In this document: piece by piece, positions 30,772-40,096 of the stretch | Numbering within the stretch: position 1 is the first letter of the stretch | Layout: each line of letters opens with the position of its first letter | Position numbers and translations under genes: made by a program | Notes under the pieces: model-generated | What the model was told of the DNA's origin: nothing | Database searches by the model: none | Seen by the model: only the letters and a program-made list of their open reading frames with translations | Assembly (NCBI GenBank): GCA_004295565.1 | Contig: AP019416.1 | Span: 2,046,001-2,110,000, forward strand | From: Vreelandella olivaria | GTDB taxonomy: Bacteria > Pseudomonadota > Gammaproteobacteria > Pseudomonadales > Halomonadaceae | Length of the DNA stretch: 64,000 nucleotides | Reading direction: 5' to 3'

Positions 30772-32412
30772 TTACATCATGCCGCCCATACCACCCATTC
30801 CGCCCATGCCACCCATATCAGGTGCAGAGTCTTTCTCTTCCGGGTCTTCTGCGATCATGCACTCGGTGGTGATCATCAGGCCAGCTACAGAACCAGCGGA
30901 CTGCAGGGCAGTACGGGTTACTTTGCCGGATCCAGAACGCCCATCTCGAACAGGTCACCGTACTCGCCGGTTTGTGCGTTGTAACCGAAGTTACCTTCGC
31001 CATCTTTCACGCGGTTAATCACGACCGCGGGCTCTTCACCGGCGTTGGAAACGATTTGACGCAGCGGAGACTGCATAGCGCGTAGCGCCATGTTGATACC
31101 GTGGTTCTGGTCTTCGTTATCGCCCGTCAGGCCTTGTACTTTGGCCATGACGCGAACCAGTGCAGTACCGCCACCAGGCACTACGCCTTCTTCAACGGCT
31201 GCACGGGTAGAGTGCAGGGCGTCTTCAACGCGGGCTTTCTTCTCTTTCATTTCCACTTCGGTGGCCGCACCGACACGGATAACGGCAACACCGCCTGCCA
31301 GTTTGGCAACGCGCTCTTGCAGCTTCTCTTTGTCGTAGTCAGAAGAGGTGTCTTCGATTTGCGCGCGGATCTGGCTAACGCGTGCTTCGATATCGCCTTC
31401 TGCACCAGCACCGTCGATGATAGTGGTGTTCTCTTTAGACATGGTCATACGCTTAGCGGTACCCAGGTGATCCAGGTTCGCCTGCTCAAGCGTGAGGCCG
31501 ACTTCTTCAGAGATGACCGTGCCGTTGGTCAGGATAGCGATATCCTGAAGCATGGATTTACGACGGTCGCCGAAGCCCGGTGCTTTCGCAGCAGCGACTT
31601 TAACGATACCGCGCATGTTGTTCACAACCAGCGTTGCCAGGGCTTCGCCTTCGATATCTTCAGCGATGATGGCCAGCGGCTTGCCTTGCTTGGCAACGGC
31701 TTCGAGAACCGGCAGCAGCTCACGGATGTTGGAGATCTTTTATCCACTAACAGGATGTAAGGATCTTCCAGTTCAACCGTCATGGTGTCTTGGTTGGTAA
31801 CGAAGTAGGGCGAGAGGTAGCCGCGATCGAACTGCATACCTTCAACGACTTCCAGCTCGTCTTCAAAGCCACGGCCTTCATCAACGGTGATGACGCCTTC
31901 TTTGCCGACTTTTTCCATCGCTTCGGCGATGATTTCACCGATGCGCTTGTCGCCGTTAGCAGAGATGGTGCCTACCTGTGCAATCGACTTGGTGTCGGTG
32001 CAGGGGACAGACATTGCTTTGATCTCTTTAACCGCAGCGTTGACCGCTTGGTCGATGCCGCGCTTAAGATCCATCGGGTTCATGCCCGCTGTAACGCCTT
32101 TCAGGCCTTCAGCGATAATGGCCTGGGCCAGAACGGTAGCGGTAGTGGTACCGTCACCCGCGGCGTCAGATGTCTGTGAAGCCACTTCTTTCACCATCTG
32201 GGCGCCCATGTTTTCGAACTTGTCTTTCAGCTCGATCTCTTTGGCGACAGAAACACCGTCTTTAGTCACGGTGGGAGAACCGAAAGATTTTTCCAGTACC
32301 ACGTTACGGCCTTTGGGGCCGAGGGTAACTTTACAGCGTTGGCCAGAACGTCAACACCGCGGGCCATACGTTTACGGGCATCATCTGAAAATTTAACTTG
32401 TTTAGCTGACAT
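30772..32412 (-). CDS. groL: Chaperonin GroEL (frameshifted)
   Basis: 60-kDa chaperonin subunit, about 547 residues. Starts [20 protein letters not shown] at 32412. Conserved parts: [40 protein letters not shown] (ATP site), [20 protein letters not shown], and [20 protein letters not shown]. The restored C-terminus carries the GGM repeat tail ([13 protein letters not shown]) with TAA at 30772-30774. Slips near 32330, 31740 and 30925 break an essential gene, good evidence that these are sequencing errors. Second gene of the groSL operon; its folding partner groS lies 80 bases upstream. Confidence 0.97.
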
Positions 32413-32492
32413 ATCTGCTACTTCCTAAATTGAATGCAAAACGTGAAAGTAATGGATTCGGTGCGCTCACAAAAGGTGAGCAGCAACGATTG

Positions 32493-32785
32493 TTAGCCTT
32501 CAACAACGGCAAGAATATCGGCTTCGCTCATGATCAAGACTTCTTCGCCGTCGATTTTTGCTTCTCAACGCCGTAGCCATCTTTAAAGATCACGTTATCG
32601 CCAACTTTGACGTCTAGCGGACGGACATCGCCATTTTCCAGAATGCGACCATTACCGACAGCGAGAATTTCACCGCGTGTCGGTTTTTCTGCTGCATTGC
32701 CCGGAAGCACGATGCCGCCTGCAGTTTTCTGCTCTTCTTCAACGCGACGGACGATGACACGATCGTGCAAAGGACGGATATTCAT
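32493..32785 (-). CDS. groS: Co-chaperonin GroES (one frameshift)
   Basis: Heptameric lid of the GroEL chamber, 97 residues. Starts [20 protein letters not shown] at 32785 with AGGAGAACGTG upstream. The mobile loop is [20 protein letters not shown], then [15 protein letters not shown] slip near 32563 garbles the last third; restored it ends [16 protein letters not shown] with TAA at 32493-32495. First gene of the operon. Confidence 0.96.
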
Positions 32786-32840
32786 TCACGTTCTCCTGAG
32801 TATGGTTGAAGCCCTGGTAGGGCGGTTAGCTTAAAAGTGT

Positions 32841-32885
32841 TCTCGCGGGAGTAACCCGCGAGAAGTGAAGACTTCACAGTCTTCA
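32841..32885 (-). promoter_or_regulatory. Two adjacent hairpins in the groSL leader
   Basis: Between the heat-shock promoter and groS are two perfect inverted repeats: TCTCGCGGG-N5-CCCGCGAGA (32841-32863) and TGAAGACT-TCAC-AGTCTTCA (32866-32885). Neither matches the CIRCE element. They could shape the leader mRNA or attenuate transcription. Function is inferred only from symmetry. Confidence 0.5.
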
Positions 32886-32938
32886 TTGTTAATGGCAGCT
32901 CCCGTAAAGATCGCTGCCGAATTTGTGTGCTGGATGAA

Positions 32939-32965
32939 AAATGGGGCTGCGGATGACCTTTCAAG
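32939..32965 (-). promoter_or_regulatory. Sigma-32 (RpoH) heat-shock promoter of groSL
   Basis: On the minus strand CTTGAAA (32965-32959), a 12-base spacer and CCCCATTT (32946-32939) match the RpoH consensus CTTGAAA / CCCCATNT almost perfectly. Located about 155 bases upstream of the groS start. Confidence 0.85.
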
Positions 32966-33104
32966 GGGGGAGGTAATAAAAATTGCTTTTCCGCTGATTT
33001 TCTTTTGAAGTGAACCTCAACGACGGCGAGGGGCTCATCTCTGCTGATAAAATCCCCCCTCAATCGGGCCATCCTGTTGTGACGATTGTCTGTTTGGATA
33101 GTCA

Positions 33105-33499
33105 TCAGGCCGAGCGGAGGAAGCGCTTGGGCCTTGCTGCTGTCCGGCAACTTTTTAGCCCCAGCCAGGTAAGGGCCTTGAACATCAACTGGCGTGCGCT
33201 GGGGATCAAGCACGCCAGGCCGAGCGCATCAGACAAAAAGCCTGGGGCCATTAATAAGGCACCGCCGAAGATAAGTGCAGCGCCCGTTAGTAGTTCGCTG
33301 GAGGGAGTTCGCCAGCCTGCATCCGCTGGCGAGCCCGGGCAAAGGTGGTTACACCCTCTTTACGAATTAGATGTAGCCCGACAAAACCAGTGCCGAGCAC
33401 TAGGAGTAGGGTCGTGAATAGGCCGATCTGGCTGCCAATCGAAAACAGAACCACAAAATCAAGTAGCGTAAAGAGTGATATAAAAATAACAATAGGCAT
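33105..33499 (-). CDS. fxsA: FxsA family membrane protein (one frameshift)
   Basis: Small inner-membrane protein known in E. coli for relieving F-mediated exclusion of phage T7 when overproduced; its normal role is unclear. The start is ATG at 33499 (MPIVIFISLFTLLDFVVLFS) with GGAG upstream. The family core VGLHLIRKEGVTTFARARQ is intact. A slip near 33295 stops the raw frame; restored it continues ELLTGAALIFGGALLMAPGF LSDALGLACLIPSARQLM, the FxsA signature, and ends at TGA 33105-33107 with a basic tail. About 132 residues. It lies upstream of and co-oriented with groSL. Confidence 0.83.
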
Positions 33500-33680
33500 G
33501 GCTAACTCCAGAAAAAGCGACTCGATAACCGTCGTAATTGCGTAATATGGTGACATAAATATAAATAGCAAGCAGCTTGCATTGCGTATTCCAGCGGTAA
33601 TGTGGCTCGATTTATGGCCATAATTCTTCTATGCTGCAATGCACAATGAAGCTGGTTTAATCCGCTGTAAGGAGTCACGA

Positions 33681-34442
33681 ATGGTACTTACCGATAAAGT
33701 AATTGCAGTCACGGGTGGGGCGCGTGGGTTGGGTTATGCCATGGCGCTACGTTTAGGCAAGCAGGGCGCGCGCATGGCGCTATTGGACATGAGCGCTGAA
33801 GCGCTTGATCAGGCGGTATCGCAACTTTCCGCTGAAGGTGTCGATGCCCAGGCGTTTGTAGTCAATGTTGCTGAAGAGGCCTCCGTGATTCAGGCGTTTG
33901 CTGATATTGCCCAGCGCATGGCGCCGATTAGCGGTTGTATCAATAACGCGGGTATTACCCAGGATGCGCTGTTGGTAAAGGCCAAAGAGGGGAAAGTGGA
34001 AAAACGCATGTCCTTTGAGGCTTGGCAAAACGTTATTAATGTCAATTTAACCGGCGTTTTCCTATGTGGTCGCGAGGCCGCCACTCAGATGATTGAAGCC
34101 GGACATGAAGGTGTGATCGTCAATATCTCGAGTATTTCCCGGGCAGGCAATATGGGACAAAGCAACTACGCTGCTGCAAAAGCGGCTGTCCATGCATTGA
34201 CCGTCACGTGGAGCCAGGAGTTGGCGCGCTACGGTATTCGTACCGGCACCGTAGCGCCGGGGTTCGTGGCTACCGAAATGACCGCTGCGATGCGCCCTGA
34301 TATGTTGGAGCGTATCTCGTCAAGCGTACCGTTAAAGCGTTTGGGTGAGCCCGATAATATTGCCCAAAGTGTTGCCTTTATTATGGAGAACGACTACTTC
34401 ACTGGGCGCATCATTGAGTGTGACGGCGGTTTGCGGCTGTAG
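33681..34442 (+). CDS. SDR family oxidoreductase, FabG-like
   Basis: Intact 253-residue short-chain dehydrogenase. ATG at 33681 with GTAAGGAG upstream ([20 protein letters not shown]). The cofactor motif is TGGARGLG, the NNAG structural motif is [11 protein letters not shown], the catalytic Ser is in [13 protein letters not shown], and YxxxK is [11 protein letters not shown]. The end [14 protein letters not shown] is of the FabG type. A segment [19 protein letters not shown] is longer than in housekeeping FabG. A 3-oxoacyl reductase is the likely activity, but the substrate cannot be told, and no fab genes are adjacent. Confidence 0.85.
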   Translation: MVLTDKVIAVTGGARGLGYAMALRLGKQGARMALLDMSAEALDQAVSQLSAEGVDAQAFVVNVAEEASVIQAFADIAQRMAPISGCINNAGITQDALLVKAKEGKVEKRMSFEAWQNVINVNLTGVFLCGREAATQMIEAGHEGVIVNISSISRAGNMGQSNYAAAKAAVHALTVTWSQELARYGIRTGTVAPGFVATEMTAAMRPDMLERISSSVPLKRLGEPDNIAQSVAFIMENDYFTGRIIECDGGLRL

Positions 34443-34474
34443 CTTGTTGCCGTGGTACGGCAAAGGTATGTGAT

Positions 34475-34512
34475 AGGCACCAGGGGGAGGCTGTATGGCC
34501 GCCCTGGTGCCT
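34475..34512. terminator. Perfect hairpin between the SDR gene and the barrel protein gene
   Basis: AGGCACCAGGG and CCCTGGTGCCT form an 11-bp stem with a 16-base loop, 32 bases past the SDR stop and 27 bases from the end of the convergent gene. There is no clear T-run on the plus strand, so the terminator role is tentative. Confidence 0.45.
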
Positions 34513-34539
34513 GGTAGATGGGCTTCGTGTGCTTGAAGC

Positions 34540-35525
34540 TTAAAAGTAGTCGCGATTAATTTTGCGCTGAAAGTACATCTCAAGGCGCAGTGTCATCGCC
34601 CAGCGTGGGTCGTAGCTGACATCGCGGGGAAATGTAATTCCGGGATTACATCGGCAAATAAAATACCTTTATGAAGATCGCGGCGGTAGCGCGTCTGCAG
34701 GTAGTAATTGGTCATGCGCGGGTTGGAGGCACTTTCACCAATGGCTATCGCCGAGTAGCGCAGTGCACTACGTCGGTTAATGCGGTGATTGATTTCGGCA
34801 ACTTCACTGTACTCAAGTTTATCCTCCTCCTCTCGCCACTGGACGGTAGTGATAAAGCGCAAGTGGCGGCGTTCGCTCAGCGGGCGACCGACATCCCAGC
34901 GGGTGCGTGCTGAGTAGCCTTCATTGTTGAACCAGGAAACGCGGTTATTCGACTCAAGCTGCCATGGCCCTTCACCCAGTTGCCAGAGACGCTCACTGGT
35001 GAAACGCACGTAAGGGTCAAGAGGGAGGCGCAGGCGAACGCCGGCACCTACTCGATTGCTCCAGTTTTCGCGTTTATCGCGGCTTTCCAGCCAATCCAAA
35101 CCAAGCGTGGAGCTACGGCGGTCACGCTGGTCATTGGCGAGTCGTCCAGAGCCTTGCTCTTCCAGGGTGCCCTGTGACTCTTCCGGATCGCTCTCAATGA
35201 CCAGTCGCAGACGATCCTCTGAGGTCGGGAGATCAATACGGTAGCGAAGGGTCGTATCGCCGCGAGTGCCGTCGCCCTCCATCCAATCAATCTCTTGACC
35301 GAAACGCAGGTAGGACTCGTTGTTGACCTGCATATGCTCGTCAGTGCCAAAGAAACCATCGATGCGGCGCGACGTGTTATCTACCCAGTTGCCGACACTT
35401 TCACGAAAGGGCTCAATACGCTCTTCCGCCCACTCGGGTAAATCACTATCTTCCTCCTCTGCGTGCAGGTTCGTCGACACCGTAGTGAGTATGCCAAGCC
35501 AGCAGAGGGTTACAAATTTATGCAT
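34540..35525 (-). CDS. Predicted outer-membrane beta-barrel protein, function unknown (one frameshift)
   Basis: About 329 residues. Starts MHKFVTLCWLGILTTVSTNL at 35525; signal peptide ends LHAEEED. After an acidic, Trp-rich stretch, alternating-residue strands fill the rest (GDTTLRYRIDLPTSEDRLRL, RVGAGVRLRLPLDPYVRFTS). A slip near 34630 hides the true end, which reads RWAMTLRLEMYFQRKINRDYF with TAA at 34540-34542. The last strand and final Phe are typical of outer-membrane barrels. I do not recognise a named family. Coupled to the gene upstream (stop and start 2 bases apart). Confidence 0.7.
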
Positions 35526-35527
35526 CG

Positions 35528-36224
35528 TCAGTCGTCTCGGTAATGGGGCGCGTCGCCGCATAACAATAGCGTTAATTCAACGTGCTTTGTGGGTCTCGAT
35601 CTCTTTGCCCACTCCAGCACACGCTTACGTTGGCCACGGCTATTGAGTCGATCCGTATCGACACTCGCCGGGATAAGCTGATGATTGGGTGACGCATTCA
35701 AGTCGAGATGAAAGGTTCGCGATGCGCCGGTCGGCATGTCTTCGGATCCATAAATAGCGATAACGCGAATTTCAAGCTGGATATTCTGCTCTTGTAACTG
35801 CTTGTCATCGATTTCCCAATACTCTTTAACCTGATTGACGATGTCGCCAAACGATTGAATGTTCAGGTAATCCCCAGAGGCTAGCGGGCCTTGATGGGTG
35901 CGGTAGCTAGTTTCTTGTGGCTGCTGCTCACCTCGTTGTTCCTCACCCCCGCTGCTGATACTCCACCACGTCCAGGGAGTAACTGCGCTTGTGAGTATGC
36001 AATACCGCGACAAGGTGCTGAATATAGATGGCTTCACTGCTCATATTGCTGATTAAGCAGATAGCGTCCACGCCGATTCCCCTGCCGCGATTAATAATCA
36101 CACGAGGGCGACGCTGCCGCACATAGCCGTTATAGAGAAGCTGGGCATAAAATACCCACACGAAAAGCGTACAAATGCTCGCTACCGCCGAGATTGCTTG
36201 AGCGTTATCGTTAAGCCATTCCAT
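35528..36224 (-). CDS. Membrane-anchored protein of unknown function (one frameshift)
   Basis: About 232 residues. Starts MEWLNDNAQAISAVASICTL at 36224; one N-terminal membrane helix (ISAVASICTLFVWVFYAQLL) is followed by a basic stretch (RQRRPRVIINRGRG) and a soluble domain. A slip near 35948 joins it to the second part, with DYLNIQSFGDIVNQV, LEIRVIAIYGSEDMPTGASR and RSRPTKHVELTLLLCGDAPH. I have the impression that similar proteins occur in related halophiles, but know no function. It may act with the downstream barrel protein, to which it is coupled. Confidence 0.6.
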
Positions 36225-36569
36225 AGTATGAGATCCTTCTCATCTTTATTAGCGATCATCCCTCAATATAGTGGTGATTGATAGCCATTGAGGGAACTTT
36301 TATAAGTTATGGAGATAGAGACTAGCGGAAAAGCAGAAGCAAGTCAGCCAAACCGACGGCTGCTAAGATGAGCTACAGCAAATGCCAGACATGCAAAAGA
36401 TGGCGTTGAGCCATTCATGTATTTCAAAACAAGAGTAGAGGCGTTGGAGGCTAGCTATAGAGCATGGTACTGATAAAAGGCCGCTTATTTCAGGGCCATA
36501 AATCAGGCATTACGGAGGCATTCAAAAGTAAGATAGGAAATGCTAATTGCTTGAAAACTAACAAGTAAT
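36225..36569. other. Intergenic region between the envelope gene pair and tRNA-Leu
   Basis: About 345 bases, AT-rich, with no open frame I can support. It should hold the promoter for the two minus-strand envelope genes and the end of the tRNA-Leu transcript, but no clear terminator stem or operator was found. Confidence 0.4.
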
Positions 36570-36654
36570 TGGTGCGGATGGGGAGACTCGAACTCCCACA
36601 CCTTACGGCACTAGAACCTAAATCTAGCGTGTCTACCAATTCCACCACATCCGC
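36570..36654 (-). tRNA. tRNA-Leu (TAG anticodon)
   Basis: An 85-base class II tRNA: acceptor GCGGATG / CATCCGC, anticodon stem CTAGA / TCTAG with loop TTTAGGT (TAG, encoded at 36618-36620), long variable arm TGCCGTAAGGTGT, T arm GGGAG-TTCGAGT-CTCCC, and encoded CCA. Confidence 0.94.
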
Positions 36655-36736
36655 TAAGACGAGGCGTATATTATCAACTTTGTGGCGTAAGTCAATCAAT
36701 GATTTGATATTTATGTACAAAGTGTAAGGAGCGGGC

Positions 36737-37436
36737 ATGGCATTACAGCAGTGGCTACAGCGGGGAGGGGCGTGGATCAAGCAAGTCATGCCTGGCTACT
36801 GCGCCTTTGCTTGGCACCGGCATTGGCGGGGCGAGGGTGGTGTGTAACCTGTTTGGGTGAGCTGCCGTGGAACCTACATGCCTGCCGCCAGTGCGGAGAC
36901 CCTGTTAGCCATGGGGCGAGCCTGTGTGGGCACTGCTTAATAGATCCACCGTTATTTTCAACTACCAAGCGGGGCTGTTGTATCAAGGGCCGATTAAGCA
37001 GCTGGTGCATGATTTTAAATTCCATGCTTCTCCGCGGGCGGGCACGCTACTCGCTGAATTAATGCTGCTAACGCCACCGGCTGCTCTCGGCGATGCTTTT
37101 TACCGGTGCCCATGACGCCTATGCATGCTCGTACCCGGGGATTTAATCAATCGCGCTGGTTAGCCGAACAGCTCAGCCGCCCACTGGGCGTTCCAGTGGT
37201 GAGTGCTAAACGCATAAAGGATTCCCCATTCCAGCGGACCTTGAATCGCCGTCAACGGATTGCCAATCTGGTGGGGGCCTTTGTTTTGAATCACCGCCCC
37301 GGCGCATTTGCTAATAATTGATGATGTGGTCACCACCGGCTCCACTGGCCAGGCATTGGCGAGGGCCGCGCTGAATGCTGGCGCAAAGCGCGTTGATATT
37401 TGGGCGGCAGCGCGGACACCGCTAGGCAAGGATTGA
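36737..37436 (+). CDS. comF: ComF family phosphoribosyltransferase-like protein (several frameshifts)
   Basis: Competence-associated ComF protein, about 235 residues. Starts MALQQWLQRGGAWIKQVMPG at 36737. A four-Cys zinc ribbon is visible after correction: YCAFCLAP...CVTCLGELP and CRQCGDPV...CGHCL. Then LLYQGPIKQLVHDFKFHASP, PVPMTPMHARTRGFNQSRWL and, past a slip near 37312, the PRPP-type motif LIIDDVVTTGSTGQAL. It ends WAAARTPLGKD at TGA 37434-37436. Slips near 36808, 36955, 37105 and 37312. Its role is thought to be in DNA uptake and processing. Confidence 0.87.
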
Positions 37437-37490
37437 TAGAATAGCCTTTTCGCTTACTCATTAGCGCTTTCGCCAACCCAGGAGTGGCCT

Positions 37491-38465
37491 ATGTCACACC
37501 CGTTTAGCTCTCTTTCGCCTGATTTGGTGATGTCTGCAGTGGAGTCGCTGGATATTTGGCCTGCAGGCGAGCCTTTTGCGCTGAACAGTTATGAAAACCG
37601 TGTGCTGTTGTTTCGCGATGACGACGGCAAAAACTGGATCGTGAAGTTTTACCGACCTGACCGCTGGTCTGATGAGGCGATCCAGGAAGAGCACGACTTT
37701 CTACAGGAACTGGCTGAGCAGCAGGTGCCGGTCGTTGCCCCTTGGCGTGATAAGGCGGGGCGTCGTTGCACTATTTCAAGGCGTTTCGTTTTACGCTGTT
37801 TCCCCACTGCCCCGGTCAGGCGCCGGAGCTGGATAACCCCGCTCACCTGTTTGCCATGGGGGGAACTGCTGGGTCGGTTGCATCAAGTGTCGGCCAAGAA
37901 AGCCTTTCAGCACCGCCCACGTTTAGAGATGGCGAGCGGTATTGTTGATGCTCAGCAGCGCGTGCTGGCCAGCCAATGGATGAATAGTCATCAGCGCCGT
38001 GCCTACGACCGTGTAATCGAAAAAGTGCTTCAGCAGCTTATAAAACATAACGTACCTGCCAGTAGCCTGATTCGCTGCCACGGGGACTGCCATTTGGGTA
38101 ATGTGCTTGGGCGTGATGAGCAGTTTACCCTGGTCGATTTTGACGACTGCACCATGGCGCCCGCTGTGCAGGATATTTGGATGCTACTGCCAACCGATGA
38201 TCCTCAAGGGTGGCGATCCCACTTAAGTGAAATAACCGAAGGGTATGAAGAGGCGCGCCCATTTCCCACTGAACAGATGGCGCTTATTGAGCCGCTAAGA
38301 AGTTATCGGCTGATAAGGCATTCGGCTTGGCTGGTGTCACGTTGGGAAGACCCCGCTTTTCCCCGGGCGTTTCCCTGGCTGGCGGATAGTGGCTATTGGG
38401 ATCAGCATATCCGCCAATTAGAGCAGCAGTGCCTTCAGTTAGAGAACCCTCGCTGGCTGGCGTAA
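37491..38465 (+). CDS. srkA: Stress response kinase A (SrkA/YihE; two compensating frameshifts)
   Basis: Ser/Thr kinase of the aminoglycoside phosphotransferase fold; in E. coli it counters MazF-linked and oxidative cell death. Starts MSHPFSSLSPDLVMSAVESL at 37491. Core motifs: NSYENRVLLFRDDDGKNWIV KFYRPDRW, the catalytic loop LIRCHGDCHLGNVL and the metal site TLVDFDDCTMAP. Two slips, near 37765 and 37855, cancel; between them the true frame reads LHYFKAFRFTLFPHCPGQAP ELDN. 324 residues against 328 in E. coli. Stands alone after comF. Confidence 0.92.
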   Translation: MSHPFSSLSPDLVMSAVESLDIWPAGEPFALNSYENRVLLFRDDDGKNWIVKFYRPDRWSDEAIQEEHDFLQELAEQQVPVVAPWRDKAGRRCTISRRFVLRCFPTAPVRRRSWITPLTCLPWGELLGRLHQVSAKKAFQHRPRLEMASGIVDAQQRVLASQWMNSHQRRAYDRVIEKVLQQLIKHNVPASSLIRCHGDCHLGNVLGRDEQFTLVDFDDCTMAPAVQDIWMLLPTDDPQGWRSHLSEITEGYEEARPFPTEQMALIEPLRSYRLIRHSAWLVSRWEDPAFPRAFPWLADSGYWDQHIRQLEQQCLQLENPRWLA

Positions 38466-38507
38466 GAGAGCGTTAACGGCTCGTGTTGCAGCGATAGTAG
38501 ATTAAGC

Positions 38508-39066
38508 TCAATCAGGCACGGCTTCTTCACGCGGCACAGGGTTGGCGATACCCTCTCCGTCCGCTTGGCGACGCTGCTGATTAAGCTCCTCTGAAGGGTT
38601 ATCCAGCTCCTCAATCTCAACGGCTTGGTCAAGGGTTAGGAGGAACGTCTGGCCAGGGAGAGCGTGCAAGGAGTGCTCTCGCAGGCGATGGCGTATTGGC
38701 CATCCTGGCCGTAAGCGCTGGCGCTAAATTCGCCAGTAAAAATATTGCTGTCGGCGTCGTGGGTTTCAATACAGGTCGCCTCTTGGGTGGTAACGCGAAT
38801 GCGCTCATCAACCAATTGCGCACTGCCCACAATCACGCAGTATTCAGGTAAAGAGTGCGAGGCGTTGGCGGCTTGGGTTGGGTGTAGCAAAATATCATTA
38901 AGGCGCGTTTGGTTTGATTCAAACGTAAGCTCTTCCACCACCTCAACGCCGACGGTTGCTTCATTGGGCAGTGAAAGCGTGGTTTCCGCAGCAGTAGCCA
39001 ATAGCGGCACAGCAAAACCGGGGCCGCGAGGGCGGTTAACCAAAAAGGCGTTGGTTTAAATGACAT
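38508..39066 (-). CDS. Secreted protein of unknown function (two frameshifts)
   Basis: About 185 residues. Starts MSFKPTPFWLTALAAP at 39066; after a slip near 39015 the signal peptide continues with FAVPLLATAAETTLSLPN. The mature part includes EATVGVEVVEELTFESNQTR and three Cys (YCVIVGSAQLV, ATCIETHDAD, CESTPCTLSLA) that could form disulfides. A slip near 38645 joins the acidic tail TLDQAVEIEELDNPSEELNQ ending NPVPREEAVPD. No family recognised. Convergent with srkA. Confidence 0.6.
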
Positions 39067-39286
39067 AGCGAGCTCTCAATGTTGGCGCCTGCAATAAAGG
39101 CAGTAAAATTGAACCCATGAATCATATCACAGGCCCCTAGGTGACAAAGTTAACGACGCGGCGCTCTGTCGCAGGTAAACAAGTCACAGACAACCTAGAT
39201 GCGGTAAAATGCTCTACTTGCTCAATACTTGTTGTGCGGGATCTTTTGAAAGTATACCTTCTGTACAATATATGTAGAGGAGGGCG

Positions 39287-39406
39287 GTGATTATTGCCGC
39301 TCTGATAATGGGGTTACTTCTCGTGCAAAAGGATTTTCGCTTGCTGACTGCCCGGACGCGATTGCGCATGGTTTTTGAGCCAGTTTTTGAAGTGGTTTTG
39401 AAATAG
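39287..39406 (+). CDS. Possible 39-residue peptide upstream of folE
   Basis: GTG at 39287 after a strong GAGGAGG, ending at TAG 39404-39406, 18 bases before folE. It reads VIIAALIMGLLLVQKDFRLL then a basic stretch (TARTRLRMVF). The hydrophobic N-terminus and ribosome site make it look translated, but the site is only three bases from the GTG and no homologue comes to mind. It could be a leader peptide or chance. Confidence 0.3.
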   Translation: MIIAALIMGLLLVQKDFRLLTARTRLRMVFEPVFEVVLK

Positions 39407-39424
39407 TTATTGATGAGGCTAAAT

Positions 39425-39976
39425 ATGTCCGATGATATCGCTGAGCACTACCGCCAGATAATCTCAGCACTTGGCGAAGACCCCAATCGAGAAGGGTTAC
39501 GCGATACGCCTAAGCGTGCCGCCAAGGCCATGCAGTTTCTCAATGCGGGCTACACTCAGTCATTGGACGACATTATTAATGGCGCGGTGTTTGAGTCGCA
39601 AACGGATGAAATGGTGCTGGTAAAAGACATTGAGCTCTACTCCATGTGTGAGCATCACCTGCTGCCATTTATCGGCAAATGCCATATTGCTTATTTGCCT
39701 GACGGAAAGGTGTTAGGGCTCTCTAAGTTTGCCCGCATCGTCGACATGTTTGCTCGTCGTATGCAGATTCAGGAGAACCTAACCCGTGAGATCGCCGAGG
39801 CCGTGCAGGAGGTTACCCAGGCAAAGGGCGTTGCTGTGGTCATTGAAGCACGACATCTCTGCATGATGATGCGTGGTGTGGAGAAACAAAACTCCAGCAT
39901 GACTTCGTCGGTAATGCTGGGTGGCTTCCGCAAGAACCAAGCGACTCGGCAAGAGTTTTTAATGCTCATTAGCTAA
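39425..39976 (+). CDS. folE: GTP cyclohydrolase I
   Basis: Intact, 183 residues. Makes 7,8-dihydroneopterin triphosphate from GTP, feeding folate, biopterin and queuosine synthesis. I chose ATG at 39425 ([20 protein letters not shown]) over an upstream in-frame start at 39413 because of the GATGAGG site. Zinc and catalytic residues are in [16 protein letters not shown] and [20 protein letters not shown]; the family signature [20 protein letters not shown] is present. It stands alone, with no other folate genes near. Confidence 0.95.
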   Translation: MSDDIAEHYRQIISALGEDPNREGLRDTPKRAAKAMQFLNAGYTQSLDDIINGAVFESQTDEMVLVKDIELYSMCEHHLLPFIGKCHIAYLPDGKVLGLSKFARIVDMFARRMQIQENLTREIAEAVQEVTQAKGVAVVIEARHLCMMMRGVEKQNSSMTSSVMLGGFRKNQATRQEFLMLIS

Positions 39977-40096
39977 ATTTACCGGTGGTCAGTGGCCGGT
40001 GAATCATGCCGCAAATTTGGTTTGAAGGGGTGTTTCGTCTTAGCATGAAGACGTTAATGAGCCTACGAGGCCAACATTTTTGGTCAGGAGCCTGTC

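Noticed and set aside
32782-33213. 143-codon open frame on the minus strand upstream of groS
   Set aside because: It covers the heat-shock promoter, the leader hairpins and the corrected fxsA end, has no ribosome site and no recognisable protein.
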